Shown: in pieces, positions 39,413 through 48,528 of the stretch
Layout: the number at the start of each line of letters is the position of its first letter
Position numbering within the stretch: the first letter of the stretch is position 1
From: Streptomyces sp. NBC_01296
GTDB lineage: Bacteria > Actinomycetota > Actinomycetes > Streptomycetales > Streptomycetaceae
Reading direction: 5' to 3'
Length of the DNA stretch: 64,000 bases
NCBI RefSeq assembly: GCF_035984415.1
Contig: NZ_CP130720.1
Span: 1,736,001 to 1,800,000 of the forward strand
The notes under the pieces: model-generated
Databases searched by the model: none
The model's input: the letters and a program-made list of their open reading frames with translations, nothing else
What the model was told of the DNA's origin: nothing
Position numbers and translations under genes: made by a program

Positions 39413-42124
39413 TCACGACCTGCGCGACGGCTCGTCCGGGCGGGCGGCGTGTCGGGCGGCGGGGTTGACGAAGGCCTGGCGGGAGGCGTTCGCGCGGGTG
39501 ATGGCCGATTCGACCGAGGCGACGCGGTCGGCCAGGAGGCCGAGGGCCGCCACCGCGCGGGTAAAGGGGTCCGACTCCGGGCCTCCCAAGGCCTCGGCGC
39601 GGACGTAGGAGGCCTTGATCGCGGCCCAGCGGGCGGCCTGGGGCGGGGTGAGTGTGCCCCGGAGTTCGGCGAGCTTGAGCAGATTGGCCTCGGCTCCGGA
39701 GGTGAGGATCTGCGCCTCGGCGGTGTAGTGGTCGTCGAGGAGGGAGGCGAGTTCGGAGTCGTTCATGACCGGGTCGATGCGGGCGGCGATCTTGTTCATG
39801 CTGCGGTACGAGCCCTGGAGCCGGAACGGCGGCTCGGTACGGGTGGTGTCGCTCTGGGCAGCCGAGGCGATGTATGCGGCGTTGACCGCAAGGACCGTGG
39901 TGCGAGCGGTCAGCAGGTGGCGCAGGACGGCGAGGATCCGGTCTCGTTCGGCTGGGGCGTACGGATGGGCCAGCCGGTCGGCGTGCGCGGTGGGGTCACC
40001 GTCGGCCAGCCGCAGCAGGAGATCCAGGTCGGCGCGGTCGCGGCCGGCGAGCGGGGCCAGGACCGGGTTCGACGTGAGGGCGTTCTCCGCGAAGCTGGCG
40101 GCGAAGGCGCCTTCCTTGCCGGTCAGGACGTCGCCGAGGTTCCACACGTCGGCCCGGTTGGCCAGCATGTCGGGAATCCGGAAGCGCTCCCCGGACTCGG
40201 TGTACGGGTTGCCCGCCGTGCAGACGGCGAAGCGCTTGCCGCGCAGGTCATAGGTGCGGGCCTCGCCGTTCCACACGCCCTCCATCCGGCGGGTGGAGTC
40301 GCAGAGGGGGATGAACTTCTGGAGGAGCTCCGGCGAGGTGTGCCGGATGTCATCGAGGTAGAGGAGGGTGTTGCTGCCCGCCTCCAGCGCGAAGTTGATC
40401 TTCTCGACCTCTTGGCGGGCGGCTGCGTTGGGCGCCCCGGCCGGGTCGAGGGAGGTGACCGCGCGACCGAGGGCCGGGCCGTTGACCTTGACCAGGACCA
40501 GGCCGAGCCGGTCGGCCACGTACTCCATCAAGGTCGTCTTGCCGTAGCCGGGCGGGGAGACGAGCAGCAGCAGGCCGTTGCTGTCCGTCCGCTTGGTCTC
40601 ACCGGTGGTGCCGATCTGCTTGGCCAGGTTGTCGCCGATGAGCGGGAGGCGGACCTCGTCGAGGAGGCGTCCTCGGACGAAGGTGGACATGACCTTGGGA
40701 CGGTACTCGTCCAGCCGAAGCCGGGCCCGCTCGGCCGCGACGAGGGCAGTGCGGGCGCGCTGGTAGGCGCGGAAGCCGGGGACCTCGCAGGCCGCGAAAT
40801 CGGCGGTGCGGGCGAGGAGTTCATCGATGCGGATGATCAGGTTCCGGTCGGTGATGCGGGGGTGCCGACCGAGCAGTCCTTCGGCGGTACCGGTCGGCTC
40901 GACGTCCGACTCGTACCGGAGAAGGTCCGGGCAGAGTTCGACAGCCATGGCTTCCGCGAGGTCACCGGGGCCGAGCGGCTCGCCGGTCGTGGCGGCGTAC
41001 GCGGTGAGCCAGGCCTCCACGAGCTGACGCCGGTCCGCAAGTACAGGCAGGGCAGCGAGGCCTTCGTCGTAGGCCGAGGTGCCCACGGACCGACGGAACT
41101 TGTCGAGCAGGGTCCGGGTGGCGGCACGGGTGACGAACCCCTCGGGTCCGCCGGCCAGCTCCTCGAAGAGGTACTCGACACACTGCGGGCCGGCGCCCAT
41201 GGCCTCGGCCAGCTCCTCCTGGAACGCGGCGATCGCCGGTGTCGGGCCGAAGGCCGTCCGGACGCGGGCGAGCGAGGCCGCACGGCGGGTCCAGGTGGCC
41301 CGCTCGGGGCCGGTCGGCGTACGGTCCGGCCGCCGACCGCGTACGGCTCGGCGCGGTCGCGCAAGGCGCGGGCGGCCTCCTGCCGAGCGGCCTTGACCCG
41401 GCCGTCGAGCTCCTCGGCCCGGGTCCCCTCCCCCAGCTCCCGCAGCTCGTCGGCGGTGCGGCGGACCTTGGCGACCATCGGGTCGGAGGCGAAGAAGGTG
41501 CTGACCGCGTCGGCGTCCGGGAGGCCGGCCGCGCGGCGGGTGACGTCTCCCAGGACCCGCATGGCCGAGTCGGCGAGGCGCTCGGCCCGGCGGGCCCGGT
41601 CGTCCTGAAGGGTCTGCTTGCGGGAGGAGAACGCCTCGCAGACCTCGGCGCGCCGGTCGGCCAGTTCGGTGAGAAAGGTGTCGGAGTCCGCGAACCGGCT
41701 CTCCAGGTTCTCCAGCCTCAGCAGCAGGCGGGCGAGCTGGTCGTCGCACGCCTGCGGGGTGTCGGCCGCCGTGAGCGCTCCGGTGACGGCCTGGCTCAGG
41801 AGGGCGGACTCGGCGGCGAACTCCGCCTGCCCCTCATGGACGAGGAGTTCGCGGCGGCGCGCGTCGAGGGTGGCGCGGGCCCGGTTGGCGCCGCCGAGCA
41901 CCTCGGCGATCCGCTCCAGGATGCCCGTACGGACCGTGGCGTCGCCGATCTCCAATCCGGCGACGACCTCGGTGACGGTGCCCAGGCTCGTCGCCGACTC
42001 GTCAAGGCGGGCGAGCAGGGGCGCCGCCTCGGCGACGGTGGTGATGTTCGCCGCCGCCGCGCAGATCCGGGCGATGTCCTCGTGGTAGCCGGACACGCCC
42101 CTCATCAGCCAGTGGTGACCCGAC
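39413..42124 (-). pseudogene. Broken large AAA ATPase ('DNA repair ATPase'-type)
   Basis: Two overlapping minus-strand frames belong to one gene. The upstream part (42124 to about 41330) reads GHHWLMRGVSGYHEDIARIC then helical coiled-coil sequence. The downstream part (about 41330 to 39413) holds the AAA core: Walker A SPPGYGKTT, Walker B TLLYLDDIRHTSP, and AVCTAGNPYTESGERFRIPD. The frame changes near 41330, within a run of similar GCGTACGG motifs, and from memory of the family a segment also seems to be missing there. The N-terminal half is absent: homology stops at about 42124, where the integrase relic begins. It is not expected to be functional. Confidence 0.8.
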
Positions 42125-42139
42125 GCCGATCGCGGCCTG

Positions 42140-42345
42140 GCTCAGCACCCGCGCTACCCGTTCTCCGGGCTCGTTTTCTGCCGACCCGACGGCCGCCCGC
42201 TCGGACCACACGTGGTACTCGACCGCACCATCTACAGCCACCTCACCCAACATGCCGCCTGCGAAGCCGTCGACACCATTGACTGCACCTTCAGCACGGC
42301 GGAACAGACCGCTGTCCGCCCACGCCGGCCGGCATGGCTGCGACC
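42140..42345 (+). pseudogene. Internally deleted tyrosine integrase relic
   Basis: The plus-strand frame reads PFSGLVFCRPDGRPLGPHVV, LDR, then TIYSHLTQHAACEAVDTID. These match two separate parts of the intact island integrase (FTGLVFCRPDGRPLRPHTVL and NIYSHLTQQAAREAVDTID), with the roughly 55 residues between them, including the HxxR box, deleted. The N-terminal part is also lost. The relic lies just outside the left att repeat, in the same orientation as the intact integrase beside its tRNA. It marks an older insertion at the same site. Confidence 0.85.
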
Positions 42346-42367
42346 GCCACACCCCCCAACGCACGAA

Positions 42368-42399
42368 AGGCCGTCCTCTCACGGATGAGAGAACGGCCT
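42368..42399. terminator. Hairpin beside left att repeat
   Basis: AGGCCGT-C-CTCTCA pairs with TGAGAG-A-ACGGCCT around a CGGA loop, 20 bp before the left att core. It is the counterpart of the hairpin downstream of tRNA-Pro at 55351-55382. Confidence 0.8.
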
Positions 42400-42419
42400 C
42401 CGACGTGCGTAAAGCACAG

Positions 42420-42461
42420 TCGGGACGACAGGATTTGAACCTGCGACCCCTTGACCCCCAG
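42420..42461. repeat. Left attachment site (attL-like), 42-bp core
   Basis: This 42-bp sequence is identical to 55403-55444, which spans the 3' part of tRNA-Pro from the anticodon loop to the discriminator base. It is a partial tRNA copy left by integration and defines the left edge of the island. Flanking sequence on the left is also similar; to the right it diverges immediately. Confidence 0.92.
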
Positions 42462-42619
42462 ATCGATGGGTCGGAGAAAAAATCCTGACATACAGCACAA
42501 CCTCATGGCGCACAGCGTGCACACCCGTACATGCTGTGCGCCCATCGACGTGGGCACTGGTCCCCAACTGGTCCCCAAGGGGCACCACATGACCCTCGGG
42601 CCCGCCATGCCCTCTTGAC

Positions 42620-43837
42620 TTACGGAGCTGATGTCGCGTCACTCCGTCCCCGCACCGCGAGGCACGCGGCCACACCGGAGAGCACCGCGAGCATCCCGAA
42701 GAGCTGGGGGTAGCCGCCGAGAGGGCCGGCCAGGGCGGCGCCAGCCCAGGGGGCGAGGGCGGCGGCGATGCGAGCCGGGGCGCCGAGGAGTCCGGAGAGG
42801 TGGCCGTAGTGGGTGGTGCCCCACCGGTCGGTGACGGCGGTGGCCTGCAGGAGGGTGAGGTTGCCGCGGACGACTCCTGCCAAGACTGCGAGGACAACCA
42901 GCAGGGGCAGCGGACCTGGGATGAGGGCGAGCGCTGCCGTGGTCGCGCCGCCGAGGGCGATGAGGGCGACCGTGCGGCCGGTGACCGAGGTACGGCCGGC
43001 CAGGCTCGCGTAGAGGGTGCGACCGAGGGTCTGGCCCGCGCCGCCGAGTCCCAGAGCCCAGGCGGCTGTTGTGGCGTCGACACCGCGTTCGGTGAGGAGC
43101 GGGATCAGCCCGATGACGACGGCGTACATGGCGAAGCTGGAGAGGGTGAAGGCCGCCGCCAGGACTACGAAGGGGCGAGTCTTGGCTACCGGGGTGCGGT
43201 CGGTGGTGGGCGGGGCCGCAGGCGCCGGGGGCCAGGGGGCTCGTAGGGCCAGGGCGTGGGCCGGGATGGTGATCGCGGCCAGGATGAGGGCGAGGACGGC
43301 ATACGTCTGCCGCCAGCTGAGGTGGTCCGCGAGGGCGGCGGTGAGCGGTGCGAAGACGGTGGAGGCCAGGCCGCCGGCCAGGGTGATGATGGTCAGCGCC
43401 CGGACCCGGTCCGGTCCCCACCAGCGGGTGACGGCGGCGAAGGCGGGCGGGTAGAAGGTGGCCGCCATGGCGATTCCGGCCAGGGTCCAGCCGAGAAAGA
43501 AGGCGGGCAAATTGGGAGCGGCGGCGATGGTCAGGACGGCGAGGACTCCGATGCCGGATCCGGCGGTCATCACCGCTCGGGGACCTCGGCGGTCGAGTAT
43601 CCGGCCGACAGGGATTCCGACCAGAGCGGAGACGAGCAGGGCCAGGGAGAATGCGCCGGTGGTCGCGTTGGCGGACCAGCCGGTGTCGGCCGTGAGGCGC
43701 GGGAGGAGTACGGGGAAGGCGTAGTAGACGATGCCCCAGCTGGTGATCTGGGTGGCGCACAGGGCGGGCAGGGCGGCGCGCGGCCGCGACCGGACCCCCG
43801 TTCCGGTCGCGGCCACGCTGGCCTGGGTGTTGGGCAC
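42620..43837 (-). CDS. MFS transporter of the first arsenic block
   Basis: 405 aa from a GTG at 43837, five bases past the flavoprotein stop. Twelve hydrophobic segments can be counted; motif A appears as GRILDRRGPRAVMTAGSG. It resembles major-facilitator proteins found next to arsR and flavoprotein genes in actinobacterial arsenic islands. It may export an oxidised, acetylated or organic arsenical produced by its neighbours; ArsJ is a known MFS precedent, but there is no GAPDH partner here. It is probably transcribed with the flavoprotein gene from the arsR divergent promoter. Confidence 0.82.
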   Translation of the reverse strand: MPNTQASVAATGTGVRSRPRAALPALCATQITSWGIVYYAFPVLLPRLTADTGWSANATTGAFSLALLVSALVGIPVGRILDRRGPRAVMTAGSGIGVLAVLTIAAAPNLPAFFLGWTLAGIAMAATFYPPAFAAVTRWWGPDRVRALTIITLAGGLASTVFAPLTAALADHLSWRQTYAVLALILAAITIPAHALALRAPWPPAPAAPPTTDRTPVAKTRPFVVLAAAFTLSSFAMYAVVIGLIPLLTERGVDATTAAWALGLGGAGQTLGRTLYASLAGRTSVTGRTVALIALGGATTAALALIPGPLPLLVVLAVLAGVVRGNLTLLQATAVTDRWGTTHYGHLSGLLGAPARIAAALAPWAGAALAGPLGGYPQLFGMLAVLSGVAACLAVRGRSDATSAP

Positions 43838-43842
43838 GGTGG

Positions 43843-45204
43843 TCAGCAGCCGCCGGAGGAGGCGGGGGCTCCGATGCTGAGGGTGGCCGGGGCGGCGCAG
43901 CAGCCGCCGCCGGTCTCTTCGGCGGCCTCGGGCTGGTCGAAGAGACCCGCGCCGCCGCACACGCCGGTCTCCGGGAGGGTGAGTTCGACGCGCTCGGCGG
44001 CTTCGCGGTCGCCGGCGAGGGCGGCGGCGATGGAGCGGACCTGCTCGTAGCCGGTCATGGCGAGGAAGGTCGGCGCGCGGCCGTAGGACTTCATGCCGGC
44101 GAGGTAGACGTCCTTCTCCGGGTGGGAGAGCTCGGTGGCTCCGTGGGGGTAGACGGTGCCGCAGGAGTGCTGGTTGGGGTCGATCAGCGGGGAGAGCTCG
44201 ACCGGGGCCTGGAGGCGCTCGTCCAGGCCGAGGCGCAGCTCGTCCAGGAAGGTGAGGTCGGGGCGGAAGCCGGTCAGGACGATGACCTCGTCGACCGGGT
44301 CCAGTCGGCGGCCATCCTCACCGACGAGGACCAGGCGGCCGTCCCCGGTCTTCTCGATGGCGTCGGTGCGGAATCCGGTGACCGCGTCGGCATAGCCGCC
44401 GTCTACCGCGGCCTTGGCCGCGAGGCCGAGGGCGCCACGGGCGGGCAGCTGGTCGGCAGTACCGCCGCCGAAGGTGGAGCCGCTGATCCCGCGACGGAGG
44501 ATCCAGGTCGCGTGCGTCCCGGTGCCGCCCTCCGCCTTGGCGAGATCGGCGAGGTAGGCCAGAGCGGTGAAGGCGGAGGCGCCCGAGCCGATGACGGCAG
44601 TGCGCTTGCCGGCGTAGCGGGTGCGGACGGCGGGGTCCTTGAGGTCGGGGACGCGGTACGTGATGTGGTCGGCCGCGCTCTTCTCGCCGAGTGCGTGCAG
44701 GCCGCTGCCGCCGGCCGGGCTGGGGGTGGACCAGGTTCCGGAGGCATCGATGACGGCACGGGCGAAGATCCTCTCCTCGCGGCCCTCGGGGCTGCTGAGG
44801 TGCACGACGAAGGGCTGGGTCTCACGGTCGGCGTCGACGATGCGGTCCCGGCCGGTGCGCGAGACACCGGTGACCGTCGCGTTGTAGCGGACACGGTCAC
44901 CGAGGACGTCGGCCAGGGGCTGGAGGTAGAGCTCGGCCCAGTCGCCACCGGACGGGTACGTGGCACCGTCCGGCTTCACCCAGCCGGTGGGGGCGAGGAG
45001 CTTCTCCGCCTCGGGGTCGACGACCTCGGACCAGGTGGAGAACAGGCGTACGTGCGACCAGTCGCGCACCGCGGACGCGGCGACCGGTCCGGCCTCCAGG
45101 ACCAGGGGCTCGATGTCCCGCTCGATGAGCCGGGCAGCCGCGGCGAGTCCGATCGGGCCGGCGCCGATCACGACGACGGGCAGGGCTTCGGTGGATGCGT
45201 TCAC
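43843..45204 (-). CDS. FAD/NADPH-dependent oxidoreductase of the first arsenic block
   Basis: 453 aa. The FAD-binding motif is VVVIGAGPIGLAAAARLIER at the start; the NADPH motif is TAVIGSGASAFTALAYLADL at about 200-220. LTGFRPDLTFLDELRLGLDE and the closing MKSYGRAPTFLAMTGYEQVR are typical of flavin monooxygenase-like proteins linked to arsR. The C-terminus is cysteine-rich (ETGVCGGAGLF, GGGCCAAPATL, ASSGGC), which may bind arsenite. It lies divergent from arsR. A role in arsenical oxidation or reduction is inferred from context. Confidence 0.84.
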   Translation of the reverse strand: MNASTEALPVVVIGAGPIGLAAAARLIERDIEPLVLEAGPVAASAVRDWSHVRLFSTWSEVVDPEAEKLLAPTGWVKPDGATYPSGGDWAELYLQPLADVLGDRVRYNATVTGVSRTGRDRIVDADRETQPFVVHLSSPEGREERIFARAVIDASGTWSTPSPAGGSGLHALGEKSAADHITYRVPDLKDPAVRTRYAGKRTAVIGSGASAFTALAYLADLAKAEGGTGTHATWILRRGISGSTFGGGTADQLPARGALGLAAKAAVDGGYADAVTGFRTDAIEKTGDGRLVLVGEDGRRLDPVDEVIVLTGFRPDLTFLDELRLGLDERLQAPVELSPLIDPNQHSCGTVYPHGATELSHPEKDVYLAGMKSYGRAPTFLAMTGYEQVRSIAAALAGDREAAERVELTLPETGVCGGAGLFDQPEAAEETGGGCCAAPATLSIGAPASSGGC

Positions 45205-45318
45205 GGCGGGCTCCCCAGTTGATTCGACGTCTGTCGATGTCCTGACGCCTCCAGAGTGGACCCTGGATCGACGTTCGTCAACATAGACATGTGTCGAAAT
45301 TTCTCGGATGATGGGGGC
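45205..45318. promoter_or_regulatory. Divergent arsR promoter with repeated TGTCGA half-sites
   Basis: The 114-bp gap contains TTCGACGTCTGTCGATG near the flavoprotein start, and GATCGACG ... GACATGTGTCGAAAT near the arsR start. Each pairs a TCGAC with a TGTCGA, so two ArsR operators, one per promoter, are likely. Confidence 0.6.
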
Positions 45319-45681
45319 ATGACTACGAAGGTGTTGCCGCTGCTGGAGCCGGAGGCCGTGGCGGCGTGCTGCCCGCCCCTGTCTGAGCGCCCGCTGACGG
45401 CCGAGGAGGCCGAGCGGACCGCCGTCATGTTCAAGGCCCTGGGCGACCCGGTCCGCCTGAGGCTGTTCTCGCTGGTCGCCTCACACGAGGGCGGCGAGGC
45501 ATGCGTGTGCGACATCTCCGACGTGGGTGTCTCCCAGCCGACGGTCTCCCATCACCTGAAGAAGCTGCGCGAGGCCGGGCTGCTGTCCTCCGAACGGCGC
45601 GGCACCTGGGTGTACTACCGGGTCGAGCCCGCGGTGCTCGCCGCCATGGGCCAGCTCCTGACCCGCGCGGCCTCCGCATGA
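45319..45681 (+). CDS. arsR: ArsR/SmtB-family metalloregulator
   Basis: 120 aa from the ATG at 45319. The winged helix-turn-helix is clear (DISDVGVSQPTVSHHLKKLR), after MFKALGDPVRLRLFSLVASH. The As(III) ligands are probably the CC pair in AVAACCPPLSERP and the cysteines of GGEACVCDISD. The protein represses its operon until arsenite binds. It overlaps the arsN1-like gene by 4 bp (ATGA) and is divergent from the flavoprotein gene. Confidence 0.93.
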   Translation: MTTKVLPLLEPEAVAACCPPLSERPLTAEEAERTAVMFKALGDPVRLRLFSLVASHEGGEACVCDISDVGVSQPTVSHHLKKLREAGLLSSERRGTWVYYRVEPAVLAAMGQLLTRAASA

Positions 45682-46172
45682 GCATCACCATCGCGCCGCT
45701 GGCCGAAGCGCACGCGGACGAGGTCCTGGCGATCTACCAGGCGGGGATCGACGAGGGCAACGCCACCTTCGAGACCACCGCCCCCACCTGGGAGGCGTTC
45801 GAGGCGGGCAGGCTGCCGGAGCACCGCTTCGCCGCCGTCGGCGACGACGGCAAGGTCCTGGGCTGGGTCGCGGCGAGCAGGGTATCGGACCGGTGCGCGT
45901 ACGCGGGCGTGGTCGAACACTCCGTCTACGTCCACCCTGCCGCCCGTGGCCAGGGTGTCGCCTCCGCCCTGTTGACGGCCCTCATCGGCTCGACGGAGGC
46001 CGCGGGGATCTGGACGATCCAGTCCGGCATCTTTCCCGAGAACCGCGCCAGCCTCGCCCTCCACCAGCGGGCCGGCTTCCGGGTCATCGGCACCCGCGAG
46101 CGCATCGGCCGCCACCACGGCGCGTGGCGCGACGTGGTCCTGCTGGAGCGCCGCAGCCCGCGGATCAGCTGA
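45678..46172 (+). CDS. arsN1: ArsN1-like N-acetyltransferase
   Basis: 164 aa from an ATG overlapping the arsR stop. It is a GNAT protein of the phosphinothricin acetyltransferase type: IAPLAEAHADEVLAIYQAGI, VVEHSVYVHPAARGQGVASA (acetyl-CoA loop), QSGIFPENRASLALHQRAGF, and RERIGRHHGAWRDVVLLERR. Proteins like this next to arsR were named ArsN1 because they acetylate arsinothricin, an arsenic-containing glutamate-analogue antibiotic. Phosphinothricin as substrate is the alternative. Coupling to arsR favours the arsenical. Confidence 0.82.
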   Translation: MSITIAPLAEAHADEVLAIYQAGIDEGNATFETTAPTWEAFEAGRLPEHRFAAVGDDGKVLGWVAASRVSDRCAYAGVVEHSVYVHPAARGQGVASALLTALIGSTEAAGIWTIQSGIFPENRASLALHQRAGFRVIGTRERIGRHHGAWRDVVLLERRSPRIS

Positions 46173-46174
46173 CC

Positions 46175-46732
46175 TCAGTCCTCCCGTCGCAGCCCGTCGC
46201 CGCTGTTCAGGGTGAGCTGGCGGTGGTGGAAGTCGAAGTGCTGCGTCGGGTATCGGTAGATGTCCGCGAGCGTCATGAAGTCCTTGAAGAAGGGGTCCCA
46301 CCGGACGGGGTAGTGCATACCGCAGGCCAGGTCGGCGTCGGACTCGGCGGCCAGCCGGCGTTGGAGGGAGTCGAGGACGCGGTCGAAGGCGGCCCCCATC
46401 CGGCGCGGCCCGTAGACCTTCACGGCGCCACGTGGACCCGCGTAGTTGACCCAGTCGAACGGCACGGTTCCCCCGTTCAGAAGTCGGGCGAACGCCCTGC
46501 TGGCCCCCTGGGGAAGCCGCCCGAAGACACGGACCAGGACCAGCAGAGCCCGGACGACCATGTAGCCGAAGAGCATGTGCCACAGCAGCTCCCCATTGGT
46601 CCACTTGGTACCAAGGGTCGGCCGGGCAAGGTCCGCCTCGGAGGCAGAGTCCAGCAGTTGGTGGAAGGTGCGGCGGGCTCGTTCGTAATCCTCGTACACG
46701 GCCTGCCGGTCCATCGGAGTCGTGTTCGCCAT
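46175..46732 (-). CDS. DinB-family protein
   Basis: 185 aa from the ATG at 46732. A four-helix DinB-like fold is suggested by AVYEDYERARRTFHQLLDSA, TNGELLWHMLFGYMVVRALL and the closing IYRYPTQHFDFHHRQLTLN. Metal-binding histidines are probably His in LLWHM and the HFDFHH cluster. DinB-like proteins include thiol-dependent transferases that use mycothiol or bacillithiol; the function here is unknown. It converges with arsN1, leaving only 2 bp between stops. Confidence 0.75.
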   Translation of the reverse strand: MANTTPMDRQAVYEDYERARRTFHQLLDSASEADLARPTLGTKWTNGELLWHMLFGYMVVRALLVLVRVFGRLPQGASRAFARLLNGGTVPFDWVNYAGPRGAVKVYGPRRMGAAFDRVLDSLQRRLAAESDADLACGMHYPVRWDPFFKDFMTLADIYRYPTQHFDFHHRQLTLNSGDGLRRED

Positions 46733-46909
46733 CGTCTGCCAGCTCCCGATCGGCCCACGGCACGGTGCCCGACGTCGCGATGATGACCGTTTCCCCGCAC
46801 GCGCACCACCTGCCGACGGGCTGGCGTTGTTCACGAGGTGTTTCGGCGTCGATTGTTCAGGGCTTGGGGAGACGCCAAGATCGGGTCGGAGTCGATGTTC
46901 ATGAGAACG

Positions 46910-46931
46910 GGCTCTGGCTCAACTTGTGTGG
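46910..46931 (+). repeat. Dispersed repeat copy A (left arm)
   Basis: Begins GGCTCTGGCTCAACTTG; two differences from copy C over 22 bp. It overlaps the 3' end of the HIT gene and supplies its stop codon. Opposite in orientation to copy B. Confidence 0.75.
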
Positions 46932-47344
46932 TGCCGGCCCGAAGCAAGAGCGTCGGCAAGCCGCGCCACCGGATCGCCAGTGACGTGATGTACGGAGCGT
47001 CCGGCCGGCCAGGTCGAGATTCCATCGTCCACCCACCTCGGGACGACGTGGAAGTGCAGATGGGGCACTGACTGCTCCGATCCCGGGCCGCTGGCGCTGA
47101 GGATGTTCACGCCTGAGGCGTTCAAGGCTGTCCGCGCGGCCTCGGCCACGCGCTGGACCAGTGCCGTCACCACTGCGAGGACGTCGGGCGGAGTCTCAAA
47201 GACATCCGCGTAATGGAGCGTTGGAACCACCAGAGTGTGACCCGGCGCCAGCGGGTTCAGTGGAACGAAGGCACAGGCCATCGGGCCACGAGCCACCCAG
47301 CTCGCGGTGCCTTCACGAATGAGCCCGCAGAAGATGCAGTCCAT
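46919..47344 (-). CDS. HIT-family nucleotide hydrolase/transferase
   Basis: 141 aa. The histidine triad is VPHLHFHVVPRWVDDG near the C-terminus; an N-terminal zinc-type CIFCGLIREG is also present. LVVPTLHYADVFETPPD is standard for the family. HIT proteins hydrolyse AMP or other groups from nucleotides. The final codons (RHHTS, stop) lie in repeat copy A, so the gene end appears fixed by the element. Copies A and B bracket the gene as an inverted pair. Confidence 0.92.
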   Translation of the reverse strand: MDCIFCGLIREGTASWVARGPMACAFVPLNPLAPGHTLVVPTLHYADVFETPPDVLAVVTALVQRVAEAARTALNASGVNILSASGPGSEQSVPHLHFHVVPRWVDDGISTWPAGRSVHHVTGDPVARLADALASGRHHTS

Positions 47345-47707
47345 GTGACCGACCCTGCCAGATGCGGGATGTCAATCGCCAGCCAGTTCGAGGTCTGGTG
47401 GGGATGGCCGGGACAGCCCACGACTTCACAGAAGTTGTGCCAGAACCCGAAAACGGGAGGCACCTCGCGGGCCCTCCCGCCGGCCGGGTGGAGGGTACGC
47501 GTCGGTTGGACCCCGCCCCGCCGGGCTTCGGCGTCTTGGTGGCGCGGGACCGGGCGGCCAGGCCGCCCTGGAAACTCTTGGTGCCGTCTGCGCTGCACCC
47601 GACGGCAGGGTTGTTCAGACCAACCCTGCACACCCCACGGCGTCGGCACTGCGTCACACACGGTGCCAACGCCGTGGCTGCGAGGGCGCTGGTTTTCGGT
47701 CTTGGGC
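47345..47707. other. 363-bp gap with repeat copy B
   Basis: No credible gene. It contains dispersed repeat copy B (47426-47463) and otherwise unremarkable sequence; it also must serve as the HIT promoter region and the downstream region of the YidB-like gene. Confidence 0.6.
47426..47463 (-). repeat. Dispersed repeat copy B (right arm, long form)
   Basis: Starts CACAGAAGTTGTGCCAGAAC and ends AACGGGAGGCACC. It shares this longer 38-bp form with copy D and is inverted relative to copies A and C. Confidence 0.8.
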
Positions 47708-48286
47708 TTACTGGGAGCGAGGCACAGCGTCGAAGATCACGGTCATGTCGGCCGTGTAGAGCCCGTTCTGGGTGTCGAGCGGGCGTGCGGCGGTGATCGT
47801 CATGTCGGCTTGGGTTCCGGGAGTGGAGGTCGCGTCGTCCAAGACCTCTTGAGGGATTGCGGTCAGCGTCACGCCATTGGACTTGGTGGTCAGTGCGATG
47901 GCGTCGGACCCGTTGTAGAGAGAGGCGGGTCCTCCTTCGATGTAGGCGTGGATGCTGCCTGCCGTTCGGGCTTGGATGGCGACGGTTTCGTCCTGGGCGC
48001 GGGCCAATTCGACGTGGCCGTTGGGGGAGGCGGTGTCGATGAGGCCGGGGAGATCTGCGGCGAGACTTGCGGCGAGGTCGCCGGGCTCGCGGCCGAGGGA
48101 TTCGGCGGCCTGGGCGAGCCGGTCCTCCCCGATGGCCCGGGTGATCTGTTCGGCGGTCACGGGCTCGTTGGGTCCGGAGCTGATCCAGGACCGCAGCTGC
48201 GGTTCCAGACCGGCGTCCGAGAGGCCCTTCACCGAGATCGAAACGGTTGTCGGCGTCGCCACGCCGTCGTTCACAGGATCGGTCAT
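47708..48286 (-). CDS. YidB-like domain protein
   Basis: 192 aa from the ATG at 48286; a GTG seven codons earlier is possible. Residues about 20-90 resemble the YidB/DUF937-type unit: LEPQLRSWISSGPNEPVTAE, then QITRAIGEDRLAQAAESLGR and a DLAASLAADLPGLIDTASPN helix. The C-terminal 100 residues (beta-rich: LTAIPQEVLDDATSTPGTQA) are unfamiliar. There is no signal peptide. YidB proteins have no established function. The gene is isolated in the island. Confidence 0.6.
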   Translation of the reverse strand: MTDPVNDGVATPTTVSISVKGLSDAGLEPQLRSWISSGPNEPVTAEQITRAIGEDRLAQAAESLGREPGDLAASLAADLPGLIDTASPNGHVELARAQDETVAIQARTAGSIHAYIEGGPASLYNGSDAIALTTKSNGVTLTAIPQEVLDDATSTPGTQADMTITAARPLDTQNGLYTADMTVIFDAVPRSQ

Positions 48287-48438
48287 GAGGGGATCTTTCC
48301 CGCCCACGCAAGATCAAACGCAAGGTGGATCTGACCTCTGCAAGGTCCACTGCTACGGCGTTGGGGACCAACGGGCAGTGGTTGGCGGTAACGGTAGTTT
48401 CAGTGCCGACCGCTGTGACTGCCAGGATCCGACTCACC

Positions 48439-48485
48439 GCCAGCTGACCGTTACCGCGACCGGTAGCGGGTAACGGTCAGCTGGC
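48439..48485 (-). terminator. 17-bp perfect hairpin after the glycine-rich gene
   Basis: GCCAGCTGACCGTTACC pairs perfectly with its complement across a 13-nt loop, 44 bp past the stop of the glycine-rich gene. A partial copy of one arm (GGCGGTAACGGTAG) lies about 85 bp away at 48384-48397. Confidence 0.85.
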
Positions 48486-48528
48486 TGTAGGCGCTGAGTG
48501 GGGTCAGCAGTGATGTGTACGGCTGCCG

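Noticed and set aside
42252-42488. 78-aa ORF at the left att site as a gene
   Set aside because: It is the end of the integrase relic reading through the att core to a stop; useful only for the C-terminus argument.
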